DNA from: Conus ventricosus
Lineage: Eukaryota; Mollusca; Gastropoda; Neogastropoda; Conidae
DNA length: 64,000 nt
NCBI GenBank assembly: GCA_018398815.1
Contig: CM031611.1
Span: 48,484,963-48,548,962, forward strand
Reading direction: 5' to 3'
Made by a program: the position numbers and the translations under genes. The first letter of the stretch is position 1, and every line of letters starts with the position of its first letter. Positions 38,743 to 51,201 of the stretch are shown here, one piece after another. The notes under the pieces are model-generated. The model was not told the DNA's origin, did not search any database, and saw nothing but the letters and a program-made list of their open reading frames with translations.

Positions 38743-41700
38743 ACCCCCCCCCCCCCCCCCCCAAATCAAAATGGGAGAGCTGGGTGCAAAACTTGCCTGT
38801 ATTTCCATCTAGGAGTAAGAGTAATCACCTTCAGAGTGAGTTCACTTATTGAAAAATTAAACATTTGTTCAACTTCTTTCCCAACGGAATGGGGAGGGAA
38901 GAACGGCATCCTAATGTTGAAAACAGGTATGTCGGTAGAACTACTTTTAGTAGTAAAATTCCGTTTCCTCATACTTTCCATCCAAACCACCAACCAGAGA
39001 ATACGGGAAAAAAGATGGACGCCTTGGCTGTTAGGCTGTGTATAGGACAATTGACATAGGCAGAACACCAAGGCTACATCCAAATGTTGTTATGCTCTGC
39101 CATAGTTTATGAGGGGATTGTCTTCAGTCGTGTCAACGCTCCTAGCAATTACATTTTCGTTCCCAAATACACCGAAAGTCGGAGTGTGGCTGCCCATGTG
39201 GCGGGGTAATCAAAAACGGTCACACACGGTAAGGTTTCTCATCCAGCTGATTGCATTTGTGCCTAGTGTTTAAATACTTCGGCTGTTCAGATGATCCCTG
39301 GAGTATTTTAGCAGGTTTACGACAACAAAACAACAACTGAAAAAGATGGTGGGAAGTATGTTGTCTGAATAGGGAAGCTATGGTCACACATAGAGAATAT
39401 CCTGTTACAGTTTCACTAAGCTTTAAACTGAGTGTCAGCAGCACTCAGGGCCTTAAGCAATTGTTCTTTCGCTTTCTGTAGGTGAGAGAGAATTTGTCCC
39501 GCTTCCCTCAATAGGGGGACACTAAGTGACAATGGAATAATTGCCCGAGGAAAGAAGTCTCATGCACAATATCAGAAATAGAGGACCCCCCTCTTTTCAA
39601 GACACCACTGGGAAAGACAGTAACAAATGGTGCCACCTAAAAAACCCTAACAAAACTCGTTACACAAAGGAACACAGTGTGCAAACCAAGCTGACTCACT
39701 AGATAGCACGTATGCTGTGTGACAGCCACAAGATGCAGGGAATCCCAGACACAACAAAGACAGGGTCAAGCAAGGCTGGCTTCCCAGACACAAAAGTTTG
39801 GACTAGGCAGCCGACTGTCCAAATCAGACGAAAAATGGATCCCAGGCAATGTCAGAGCCTACTGAAGGGGACAGAAATGGTGATGGACCAGAGTGTAAGT
39901 CTGCAGCTGTGAAGGCTAGTCTGAAGACTGCAAGGATAAGCATACCAGACTGAAGTAGCGACTAAGCAAAGGAGTGATCTTTTCCACCCTGGTGTCCAAG
40001 GTAACGTGAACAAGATTTCGACCGTCAGAAAATGCATACCGATACAGTTGAAATCTGAAAGGGTCCCTGTTAGACTTCGGGAAATTCATTAAAAAGCCAG
40101 AGAGACATGATCTGTTCAAGTCAATCCGGCCTTGAAAGAGTTCAGGTTCAGGTTCTTATGGAGTAGGTTTGCCAATGTAGACTTTTTTGAAAGCCACTGA
40201 TCTGCTTCGTGCTTACTGCGATACGCCAGTCATCACTGGTGAAAACCCAGGTCTGACGACGATCTCTAGGGGAGGGTTCTGTAAATAGCAAAGTGAAGGT
40301 ATTCTGGACAAAACCTGGTGAATGGGAATGTGGGAAGTATACATCTGAGAAGCCCAAAGCTTAAAGCCAATCTCTTTGACAGATGAATAATTAAAGAGAA
40401 TGTAGCTGAGAGAAGCCAACCTGTAGGCAGTCATGAGGCTTACAGGGACTCAACTATAGGTTCAAGGGGTACATTTAGAGCAAACGATGCTGGTTCCTTA
40501 AGAGCAGGCTTGTAGAGTCTTATAGCAACATCAAAGGCGGGACATGTAAAATCTGATCCAAGGTAGACTGGAGAGAGACGTGTTAAAAGCACAACTTTGT
40601 GGTCCCATTTACAACACACAATTCTCTTGTAAAGGAAAGAGAGAAAGAGCTTCCTCAAACCTAAACAAAAGGGATGGCAAAAATGCCACTTGGAAAGGAT
40701 CGAAAACATAGAAAAACCTCAGATGAATTTCAAAGAAACGAGAGGGTTCATTCCTTGCCAAGGAAAAAAAGAAAATGAATATCTTTGATAAGGGCTCAAC
40801 AATGTGGTCACATTAAGGCAAGGCTAAACAAAGTGGAACTATTAAGTGAATCAATCTGCTGCTAGCTCACTTTGTTTTTCTCTTCGTGATTCTAATAATA
40901 CGGCAAGTTCCACACAAATTAAAAGACAAGGCATTTGTTGGAAAGGTAGATGTGCAAAAATGTTTGTGTGTCAATGTATCAAAACAGTCTTCAAATATAC
41001 CTGTTAATGTAATCTGAAAGAAGCGGTTTTACACAAGAAGCTAACCTATATAAATCTGCTTCATTCTTGAGAAATTGTGTTGATAGTATATTTCCACAAA
41101 CACCTTGGACAAACACACATACACATACAGTAAGTAGACTGCACACTCATCACCTCGCGCACCATGCATGTATGCACTCTTGATATGTAAATGACCGTCC
41201 TTAGCACAAAGGTGCTTGACATACATCCACAATAGAATCACAAAGGATGCATTTCCTATTTATTTCATAAGACAAAATGTCACTGCAAATTCGCACAACA
41301 AAGTATAATAAATAATAATTAGGTAAATAAATAAACAGTAAGCCCATACATTACGAACCCACACCCATTTGTTAACAGAAAATCAGACAAAGATAAATAA
41401 TAACTAACTACAAAAGAACAAGATTACAATAACACAGAGGAAATTACAACATTGACTGATTCCACTCTGGGGGCAAATAGCTGCATTTCTCAGCATTCAT
41501 CAGTTCTTGTTGAGGTGAAGTCATAGATACCCTCCTTGTACTGTAGCAGGGGTAGAACGTTTTTCATTTTATCCTGAATTCTACATCCTAGTAGGTTTGT
41601 GCGTGCATTGTGGTGGACAGGTCAAGGGCTTGACAGTGGACGGAGGTCTGGGGGAAGATAACACCAGTTTACACCCAAATACACATGAGTTCATTGTTGA

Positions 41701-43838
41701 TGTGTAATCTGGAGAAGCGACCTTTCCTCAGAAAAAGGCTTCAGAAACAGCACTTGAAAGGAATATCTCAGTTTATTTCTCTGCTAAGAATTCCTGGTTC
41801 ATTGAGGCGAGATTTGCCTCGGTAACATTTCTAAACCATCTTTAGGCCTGCATCTTCATCTCTAATATACCAGTGTGTCGGTTTTTATTTTCTGCTCACT
41901 ATGAAAGAGGTAAAACAGTAACCAGATCCCATTATTGTCTCCAGGGATTACTTGATCATTTGCTTCTTCCGTGTCTGTTGGTTTAATGGGGCGGTGGGAG
42001 CGGTGGTGGGGATAAAACTTTTGTAATTATGCCTATTATAAGAGCAGTAATATCCAACGAGTCGACTGAAATTTTCACTCTTCATTGCAATGTTTATAGA
42101 GAAACTAGCATTTGTCACCTTAAAATCTAACTGTTAAAATTGTCACGGACAGGGAGAAAAACTTTGAATGCAAAGTTCTGATCTGAGATAAGTTAAAAAA
42201 CAATCTTAGTGTGCTTCATGTTATTTTGGTCAGACTGGCTGCATAATACAAGATAGTAAGATACACGTCACCCTGAAGCTGATGACATCCAGAATTCCTT
42301 TGCGCAAACTTGCATCAAGATCATGATTATCCATTCAAGAAATCCCCAAACCTGTTAAGTACCCACTGTTTCATTGTAATGAAGTATTTTTACTTGTAGG
42401 CTATGGAAAGAGTTATTGTGGCTGGCAAGCCAACAAGAAATAAACACGTTTTATTCCAGTTTGTACAATGTTTTTGCAACATTGTGTAATGAAACTCTAA
42501 ATTGGACCCAAAAAAAAAAAAAAACTGTTCATACAAACTTTCTTTCAGTTTCTTGGAGCTGGGGAGGAATTTCACTGGAAGAATGCACAGGAATGGTAGA
42601 AGGGAAGGCAACCACCTAAACTACTGTTGGACCCACACATGCTGGCATGCAGAGCAGAGTGCCCTCCCTGAGTTGCAGCGAACAGGGGCAGCACCGTTGT
42701 GAAGAGATGGATTGTGGAGTGAGAGCGGGTATTGCTTGTCCTTGTTTTCCCACAGTTTACGCAAATGATTGTAAGCTGGTGGCTAAGCATGTACAGTTTT
42801 AGTGGCCACTGAAACAAACAGAAACTGCACAGTGACCAGGTCAGGTCATAAGCGGGCTGGCATGCAGTAAACCAAAAACTCAATGCAGGTCTGTTCTCCG
42901 GACATCCAGGTCAGGTTGCCGCCATCACACATCGTTTTTTAAGGTAACAATAAATCAAAACTGAAAATCATTTCTTTGAAAACAAGAGAAAGAAATGAAC
43001 AACTAAAAACAGCAAATAAAAATAAGACCAGAATCCATAAAGGGGGAAATTAACGTTTACAAAAAACATAATCAAAAATGCTAATTAAATAAAACATTAC
43101 CTTGCAGTTACAACAATGATTATTTTTTTGTTAATACTTTACAGCAGGCAAGGGTTAATGTATTAAAGGCAAGAATCTTTTTGACATTTATAGACAATAT
43201 AAAAATTCTAAATCGTTTCATCTATAAATAAAAAAAAAGCCCCAATGATCAGGATATGTTAAAATAAAACAAAACTGTCTCGAAAAAAAATAACCCAAAA
43301 TAGGAATTCAATAGCATGAGCTTTGGCTGGTTTCATATGATTTTGAAAGAAGTAAAAACACCTTTCAATTCCTTGACTGCCACCAAGACAGTAGCTGTGA
43401 GTATTTTATATCTAGAAACAGCATAAATGTTCGACATCAACTACTGTGGTGTTTTTGAAGTAAGAAAGGTTCTCTGTTCCTGACAATACTTACTGTACCT
43501 CTCAAATCAGCGACGTATACAAACCTAGAAATTCCGAATGTAAGGAAGACAAACTACACAACCCGACTAACAAACACCCACTGCATCACTAGGATCGTGT
43601 CCTAAACCCCAAAATGTTTCAAAATTATTGTACAAACGAATTTTTTGTCTTGATAGGCTAACCCAAAACTGACTGATGAAAAGGCACAAGGCATATTTTC
43701 TACGACAAAGATGAACTTGACAACAATTAAGCTCTTAACCACAGAGCTTGCAGGGCTGGCATATTCCATATGTCGTGGTATAACAGCATGGAACCCTGTA
43801 TACAGCTTGGTTACGAGGACTGAGAGAGTAAGTGATTT
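33207..43838. other. Intronic stretch with no exon recognised
   Basis: This lies inside the last dvl intron. It contains poly(G) at 35562-35581, poly(C) at 38679-38762, scattered CA/GT runs and otherwise unique sequence. A segment near 33420-33515 ending in GACAGACAAACCAACC resembles the tails of dispersed invertebrate repeats. The interval from about 39.45 to 40.73 kb is less AT-rich and free of simple repeats but gives no recognisable protein. The 237 bases next to the gap (43602-43838) may belong to the neighbouring LINE's 3' side; I could not confirm it. Confidence 0.5.
38679..38762. repeat. Poly(C) tract, 84 nt
   Basis: 84 nt of C with a single A at 38743. It is the longest homopolymer in the window and is unlikely to be length-accurate. 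Confidence 0.9.
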
Positions 43839-44838
43839 NNNNNNNNNNNNNNNNNNNNNNNNNNNNNNNNNNNNNNNNNNNNNNNNNNNNNNNNNNNNNN
43901 NNNNNNNNNNNNNNNNNNNNNNNNNNNNNNNNNNNNNNNNNNNNNNNNNNNNNNNNNNNNNNNNNNNNNNNNNNNNNNNNNNNNNNNNNNNNNNNNNNNN
44001 NNNNNNNNNNNNNNNNNNNNNNNNNNNNNNNNNNNNNNNNNNNNNNNNNNNNNNNNNNNNNNNNNNNNNNNNNNNNNNNNNNNNNNNNNNNNNNNNNNNN
44101 NNNNNNNNNNNNNNNNNNNNNNNNNNNNNNNNNNNNNNNNNNNNNNNNNNNNNNNNNNNNNNNNNNNNNNNNNNNNNNNNNNNNNNNNNNNNNNNNNNNN
44201 NNNNNNNNNNNNNNNNNNNNNNNNNNNNNNNNNNNNNNNNNNNNNNNNNNNNNNNNNNNNNNNNNNNNNNNNNNNNNNNNNNNNNNNNNNNNNNNNNNNN
44301 NNNNNNNNNNNNNNNNNNNNNNNNNNNNNNNNNNNNNNNNNNNNNNNNNNNNNNNNNNNNNNNNNNNNNNNNNNNNNNNNNNNNNNNNNNNNNNNNNNNN
44401 NNNNNNNNNNNNNNNNNNNNNNNNNNNNNNNNNNNNNNNNNNNNNNNNNNNNNNNNNNNNNNNNNNNNNNNNNNNNNNNNNNNNNNNNNNNNNNNNNNNN
44501 NNNNNNNNNNNNNNNNNNNNNNNNNNNNNNNNNNNNNNNNNNNNNNNNNNNNNNNNNNNNNNNNNNNNNNNNNNNNNNNNNNNNNNNNNNNNNNNNNNNN
44601 NNNNNNNNNNNNNNNNNNNNNNNNNNNNNNNNNNNNNNNNNNNNNNNNNNNNNNNNNNNNNNNNNNNNNNNNNNNNNNNNNNNNNNNNNNNNNNNNNNNN
44701 NNNNNNNNNNNNNNNNNNNNNNNNNNNNNNNNNNNNNNNNNNNNNNNNNNNNNNNNNNNNNNNNNNNNNNNNNNNNNNNNNNNNNNNNNNNNNNNNNNNN
44801 NNNNNNNNNNNNNNNNNNNNNNNNNNNNNNNNNNNNNN
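43839..44838. other. Assembly gap, exactly 1000 N
   Basis: A placeholder-length run of N that interrupts the RNase H end of the LINE to its right. The true gap size is unknown. Any open frame spanning it is meaningless. Confidence 0.98.
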
Positions 44839-47800
44839 TCCCTCTTTGAAGAATGTGAGATTATCTTCAAAGCCAAAACCAGAGCAGTAAGTTCAGCAGA
44901 AAGACAGAAGCATTGAATGGACATGTTCCAACAGTATCTGAGAAGGAGCCCAGGGCAGTAGGCTGCACAGGCCACTCCATCTTCAGACTTGGAACCGTCA
45001 GTGAAAACGTTTTGACAGGATGGGAATTTGGAACAGAGGTCAGCATACAAAGCCTTGTACGCCAGAGAGCTGTAGACTCTATGCGAAAAGCTGCAAGATC
45101 AAAACGAATCTCTGGTGTGAAAAAGGTCCACGGAGGTTGATCCGGAAACTTGGAAAAATCGGACACAACTCCTGGGTCTACACCTGCATTCCGCACGTGA
45201 GGCTGAATACGAAGACCAAACGGCGGAATACATTTCGGGTTGTTTTCAAACTTACTTTGGAACGGAGGGTCAAAGACACAGTCATAGGCAGGATTCTGGG
45301 GTTCTGAGAACAGTCGGATGTAATAATTTAAAGACAGTTTCAGCCTGCGGTTGGACAATGAAGGTTCACCCGCCTCTGCGTACAAGCTGTACACAGGGGT
45401 GGTGCGAAACGCTCCAAGACAGAGACGAAGCCCTTGATGGTGGATAGGGTCCAAGAGTTTGAGGTAAGAGGGTCTTGCGGAGCCGTAGACAGCACAGCCG
45501 TAGTCCAGTTTGGAACGGACCAGGGCTCTGTAGAGGTGCAACAAAGTTTTCTTATCAGCGCCCCAGTCGGTGTGTGCTACGACCCGCAGAATATTCAGTG
45601 CCTTCTGGCAAGCAGTTTTGAGGTTTTTAATATGGCTGAGAAAGTTAAGTTTTTGGTCAAAAATGACTCCCAGAAATTTGGCCTCTTTAACAGCTGGAAT
45701 GGGAGATTTCCCTACTTGAAGTTCAGGATCTGGAAAAAACTGACGGAAATTATGGAAGTGAATACACTGCGTCTTTGTTGGAGAAAAGGTAAACGTTTTC
45801 ATCTGCCCACGATGGATTTTATCTACGCAAAGCTGGAGCCTGCGCTGGACACTCGGGTACAGGCTTCCAGTTGCGTAGACAGCAAAATCATCCACAAACA
45901 ATGAGCAGTCTGAACCCTGCTGAACTGATTTCACATGTTGTTGATTTTAATACTAAAGAGGCAGGAGACAGTATGCTCCCTGTGGAACACCCAACTCCTG
46001 CTCGTGGACATCAGAGAGAGTGGTGCCAACCCGGACCTGAATTGTCGTTCTGCCAAAAAATTTTGAATAAAAATCGGAAGATGACCTCGAAAACCCAGAT
46101 CGTGGATATCATGAAGTATCCCCGACTTCCAGGTGGTATCGTAGGCCTTCTCTAAGTCGAAGAAAATTGCCACTGCATGCTGTCTGTTCAGAAAAGCGTT
46201 CCGAAGTGTTGATTCCAGACGAATCAAATGGTCAACGGTAGTCCGATGTTTGCGGAAACCACACTGTTCTTTCGCCAAAAGGCCATCGGTTTCAAGTTTC
46301 CACATCAGCCTAGCATTGACCATTTTTTCCATCAATTTACAAACACAGCTAGTCAAAGCTATTGGACGGTAGTTTGATGGATTAGAAAGATCTTTTCCAG
46401 GTTTGGGGATGGGAATAATGAGGGCTTTTCACCAAGGGGGTGGAAAAAAACCCGTAGTCCACACATGGTTGTAGACCTGTAGCAGTATGTTCAAACCTTC
46501 TAGCGGAAGATGTTTCAACAGCTGATAATGGATTCATCTATACCTGGAGAGGAATCGCTGCAAGAAAGTAAGGCAGACTTCAGCTCGTTTAACGTGAAAG
46601 GAAGATTATAGTCTTCCATGTTGTCGGACGAAAAGTTGCAGGGTGATTTTTCTTTAAGGGCTTTGTTTTTGACAAAAGTGGCTGATTTGTTAGAAGAGGA
46701 GGAATTCTTTTCAATGGTAGAAGCAAGCAGATTAGCAACTGCTTTCTTCTCTGTTATTAAAGAGTCCGAAAACTTGAGATGGTTCACAGTGGGACAGGTG
46801 TTCTTCCCTTTGATTTTCTTAATAATGTTCCACGCTTTTTTCTTGGAAGTTTTTGATGTCAGCCTGGAGCAGAAGCTTCTCCAGGACCGACGTTTACTGA
46901 TTTTAAAAGTGTGTCTTGATTTAGCACGGAGTTTCTGATGGGCTCGAGCGTTGGGACCCGAAGGTCGTTGGTACACCTGACGCTGAGCCCGTTTTCGAAT
47001 TTTGGAAATTTGTTGGCAGTCCGAATCAAACCAGGGTGTTTTTGGCATTTGAAGTTTATCGGAAGACACTGGAATACAGGCTTTAGCACATTTGATTACA
47101 GTGTTAGTCAGAGATTCTGCTGGGCCTGGACTCTGAAAAAAATCAGTGTCCTGGAATTCTTTTGAAATAGTGGCTGCAAATAGATCCCAGTTTGCTTTTT
47201 TATAATTGAGATGTTGAGAGACAGAGACGTGTTCAGTTAATACAGGTTGTAGAAGGACAGGGAAATGGTCACTTCCGTGCAGATCGTCATGGACAGACCA
47301 CTCATAGTCCAGGACCAGCGAGGGGTCACAAACCGACAAATCTAAACACGAAAGTGAACCTGTGGAAGAGTGGAGGTAAGTTGCAGATCCGTCGTTCAGA
47401 CAACACAAATCCAAGTCTGAAAGGACATCCTCAATCAGCAGACCTCTGGGTGACGTACCGGCACTACCCCAAAGAGGATTGTGACCGTTAAAGTCACCCA
47501 ACAGCAAAAAAGGTCGAGGAAGTTCTCCTATCAGACTGACAAGGTCCTGACGACAAAACCGGGACAGAAGGAGGTAGATAAAGAGAACAGTGGTCACAGT
47601 CTTGTGGAGAGTGACTCTCGCAGCTACAGCCTGAAGCGAGGTAGACAGAGCGACAGGACTATACAGCAAAGTTTTGTGTAGGAGAAGGGCAACACCGCCC
47701 GACAGTCCCAACATGGATGGTTGTGCAGGTATTGAAAGAATATTAAAGCCAGAAAGAGTAAAGGTCTTCTGGCTTTGAATTTGAGTTTCCTGAAGAGCCA

Positions 47801-47894
47801 CGACGGAGGGTTTTATAGACTGACACAGAAGCTGCAGCTCCTCAAAGTTGGAATTTAATCCACAGATATTCCAATGTAATATTGTACTATCCAT
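44839..47894 (-). pseudogene. LINE ORF2 remnant: endonuclease, RT, RNase H
   Basis: The endonuclease opens with MDSTILHWNICGLNSN at 47894, which I take as the start. It carries QETQ, GDFNGH (47481-47498) and GSDHFP (47259-47276), all hallmarks of the APE-type nuclease that nicks target DNA. The frame breaks at about 46515. The RT follows with NYRPIALTS, GFRKHRTT and DLEKAYD (46356 to about 46190), breaks again near 46010-46040, then resumes with the active site FVDD (45887-45898) and LGVIFD. A shift near 45060 moves to the RNase H frame, which shows FTDGSKSEDG (first catalytic Asp at 44997-44999) and SAELTAL before the gap. The order is that of I-group LINEs. At least three frameshifts. Confidence 0.88.
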
Positions 47895-47975
47895 GGTGCA
47901 GAGGGCGAAAAGGAGAGAGATCAGGTCATCTCCTCATCGACATCTGCGCCAATGGAGTGAATTTATTTTGTAGTT

Positions 47976-49256
47976 TCACTGGACTGTGTTGGTCTTTGGA
48001 CCTGCTGGCAGACTTGCCCGCAGGTGACAAAGGCCTGGAGTTTGGAGAAGGTGGAGGTCTGGATTTGGAGATGGTGGAGGGTTTTTCCTATCTCCACCAT
48101 CTCCACACTGGGTGGAACTCCTTGCCCGCACGGGCACTGGACAGAGGAGTTCGAGGGGGAACTGCTGGTTTTTTAATCTGCCCAGCAGCAGATGTTGTAG
48201 ACTGCTGGCAGTCTGAGGGGTGGCGGATTTTTTGCCTCCACCAGGGGCAATCATTTTGGGTTGAGAGGTGGTGGACCTGCTTCCACCAGAGTTGACAGTT
48301 CGTACTTGCAGTGTCTTTGAAAACGTAAAGTCATCAGTCTGACAGCAGACTGATCGAGTGGAAACTGTGGAACTTTCCTTACAGCCGAAGCATAGGAAGA
48401 GGCTGTCGGCGTCCGACAGCCCACAACCTGCTTGCGGGCCTCAAAAAAGGAAATTTTCTTTTCAGTCTTTAGTCTTTGAATTGCGGATTCCTGAATCCAA
48501 AAGGACAGTTTCTTGAAGAGGAGGGATGGTCGCCACCGCAGTTAGCACAATGTGCCGGATCTTGACACGGCCCATCATGGGTTGCCTTGCAGCAAACACC
48601 GCATACCTCTTGCCCTGAACAGCGGTCCCTGACTATGGCCAAACTTCTGGCACCTGAAGCACCTCAATGGGGACGGCACATATAGCTGAACATGAACATT
48701 TAGGTAACCAACCTTGATGACCGGAGGCAGCACAGGGTTGCAGAAGGTCAGAAAGAGGGTGTTGGTGGCCACTCTCTCTGAACCCTTCTTTACCGTCACC
48801 CTGCGCACCTCCGTCACACCCTGGGACGCCAGCTCCGTTTTTTATTTCCGCCTCTGAAACACCCGCCAGATCTCTGCATCGAATCACACCTTTGGATGAA
48901 TTTAATTGCTTATGGGGAGTCACCCTGATCTCCCTATCCACAAGCTTTTTTGCCTTCTGCAGCTGTTCGGATTGCTTCTGTGATCGACATTGAAGAAGAA
49001 ACGAACCATTCCTCAACCGTTTTATGGACCTAGGTTCAACCTGCTAAAACCATGAAAGCCCTTTTGGACAGCAAAAGGGCTCAGAGCTGAAAGGGGTCTT
49101 TCCTGCTCTGTCCCTTCCACCACGAGCCAGGAAGCCCAGAAACCTGTCCCCTGTCTTACCTCACTGCCAGAATCACTGTCTGTTTCAAATTCCCCTGAAA
49201 TAGGGGATACTGCCTTCCTCTTCCTTTTGGGGGGGTAGTTTTTTTAATGAAGTCAT
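47976..49256 (-). pseudogene. LINE ORF1 remnant, gag-like with zinc knuckle
   Basis: The probable start is the Met at 49254-49256. A basic N-terminal part is followed, around 49016, by LRNGSFLLQ-type sequence and then TPHKQLNSSKGVIRCRDL. This is the conserved RNA-binding domain of I/Jockey ORF1 proteins. After a frameshift near 48830 it continues with NTLFLTF and GYLNVHVQLYVPSPLRC and the first knuckle CFRCQKFGH (48635-48661). A second shift follows inside the knuckle array. The C-terminal part to about 47976 is Pro/Gly-rich and low in complexity. Such proteins coat the LINE RNA. The copy is broken. Confidence 0.8.
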
Positions 49257-49988
49257 ATTTAGTTTATTGTGATTCATCTCTCCCTTACCCACCCACCTTG
49301 GAGTCCAACTAAGGGGCCAGGGCCAAGAAACCAATGTCTTGACCCCTTCCAGGCTTCGGGAGATATACGACAAACAGAAACTACCAACCTTATCCCCCCT
49401 GATCATGCTCAACTCCCGGGGACAGAGAGCTGAGCACTGCAGGGGTTTCCTTGGCCAGCAGGGGAACTGTCTGTCTTGACCCAGCCCCAAAAAGGGGAGC
49501 CGATTAGTACACCCGGGCCAAAGTGTACTTCCTGTCTAGGAGAGGTCCGAGCCAAAGTGATGTGTTGAGAGCGCTGGCCCTCTCAATCACCAGGATCTCA
49601 TCCCCCTCCGACACAGGTCGCACCGCACGGCAAACGCGGCGGATCTTAAGGAGACCACAGAGAGAAAAGGAGTGTGTAAAAGAAGACTTGAAGGGGAGAC
49701 GAAGATAGAAAAGGGCCAAATAAGGAAGGCAGAAAACAAGACAGAATAGGAAAAAGGTGGGTTACTATTTGTCTGGGCCCTCACTCCTAACCTTTCTGAC
49801 ATGGGAGACCCTACCAGGGGCATCAATTCCTACCACGTAATGCTTAGCCAGTCAGCAACTTGCTATACAGGCCTAGCAGTGTTCACAACTAACCATCTAG
49901 CCGAGTTTTGATGCCCCCGTCAGCAAAGCCTAAAAGATCACAGGACCACGCAAGCCCTCCGACCACGGCAAGGTTGCAACCCCCGGAG

Positions 49989-50500
49989 GGGATGGTTATC
50001 ATCATAACATCACAATAAATGGAGAAGAAACACAGATGGTATTATCCAAACATTACAACAGATGAGAAGAAATACTGATGGTTATAATCCAAGCATTAAA
50101 ACAGCTGTAGAAGAAATGCTGATGGTTATTACAATTCTAAAACATGTGGAGAAGAAACACTGATGGTTATCATCCCAACATTAAAACAGATGGAGAATAA
50201 AATACTGATACTGAGACAGTTTTTCACTTCATCATTAAAATAACCGGAGAAGAAAAACTGATGGCATCATACCAACATTGAAACAAAGAAGAAACACTAA
50301 TGGTTGTCATCTAATTACTGACACACATGGAAAGGATAACACCACCGACTATCATCCCAACACCGACAAAGAGGAAAAAAACACTGCTGGTTATCCTCTA
50401 AACATTGAAACTGATGGAGCAGAAACACTGAGGGGTTATAATCCCAACACTGATGCGAACAGAGAAGAGACACTGATAGTTATCATCCCTCCAACAGGAA
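49989..50500. repeat. Minisatellite, about 44-bp unit, about 11 degenerate copies
   Basis: A unit built on GAGAAGAAACACTGATGGTT plus ATCATCCCAACATTAAAACA repeats with many substitutions and indels. The LINE's 5' end sits exactly at its left border, suggesting insertion into or next to the array. Confidence 0.8.
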
Positions 50501-51201
50501 TGACAACGACAGTACTTGGAACTGAAAGCAGACTAGAGACGAACATTAGGAATGTGTTAAAAAAAAAAAAAAGTCTACAGCAATAACCGATTTAATATGC
50601 AATATTTCCTTGACAATCCCACCGAAGCAAAGCAAACTATTTCAGAAACAGACTAAAAAGGGGTCTGTCTATACGTTTACATCTAAAGAAATGCACAAAA
50701 CTATACTTGTGCATCTAATGAAATAAAACTCTTTTTTCTGTTACTTCCTTTTTACCCCCATGGGAAAACTTTGCGATTACTCTGATGTGAGGAACTGGTT
50801 CAGGAAATCAACAGCTCAGCATTTCTGCAGTTGATGCCAATATTCGATTAATTATGCATTACTGCCTGACACCAACTATCAAATGAATATCCACTACAAA
50901 CCCTACACATACAAACTTCCTCTGTCAACTATTCTCATTAATGCCATTTAAATTCAGCTACACGTTTCCCTATGCATACCCAACAAAACAGATTAAACTG
51001 CCAAAAACATATTTTAAAAAAACACACCATCAAAGCACTCAGAAAGCACACTAATACTTCCTTGTATTAAAACCAAAAAAATCTGAAAAGCAAGATGCCA
51101 CCATAAATGCCATCAACAACAACAATCGGCACAAGGGGAGTCTGCCCATCAACCGCCCCCCCTCCACTCCCCTATCCTCCACACAGACCACCGCCACCTA
51201 C
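50501..51201. other. Unique intron sequence next to the dvl donor
   Basis: AT-rich unique sequence with nothing recognised beyond the splice donor at its right end. Confidence 0.5.

Larger units (their letters stand above)
44839..49988 (-). mobile_element. Near full-length I/Jockey-type LINE with RNase H
   Basis: On the minus strand the element starts at about 49988 with CCCCTCCGGGGGTTGCAACC, directly abutting a minisatellite, so its 5' end looks complete. In order come a 5' UTR, a gag-like ORF1 (about 49256-47976), and ORF2 with endonuclease, reverse transcriptase and RNase H (47894 to the gap). The 3' end falls inside or just left of the 1000-N gap. The ORF1-EN-RT-RNase H order and the zinc-knuckle ORF1 place it in the I/Jockey assemblage. 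It sits in the last dvl intron in the same orientation as the gene. Several frameshifts make this copy inactive. Confidence 0.88.
24905..51201 (-). other. Last dvl intron, 26.3 kb, phase 1
   Basis: The donor GTAGGT at 51201-51196 and the acceptor TTGCAG next to 24904 are in matching phase, so the two exons can be joined directly. Within the intron lie the two-copy repeat at 24958-25097, poly(G) near 26222-26256, the 3' end of a LINE (30842-31446), the hammerhead element (32437-33206), poly(C)/(G) tracts, an assembly gap, a LINE of more than 5 kb and a minisatellite. I found no conserved coding exon between 25.1 and 51.2 kb, but a small alternative exon could be missed, and 1 kb is unsequenced. 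Confidence 0.8.

Noticed and set aside
43602..45050. Long open frames spanning the N run
   Set aside because: They are open only because N codons contain no stop. Only the RNase H piece right of the gap is real.
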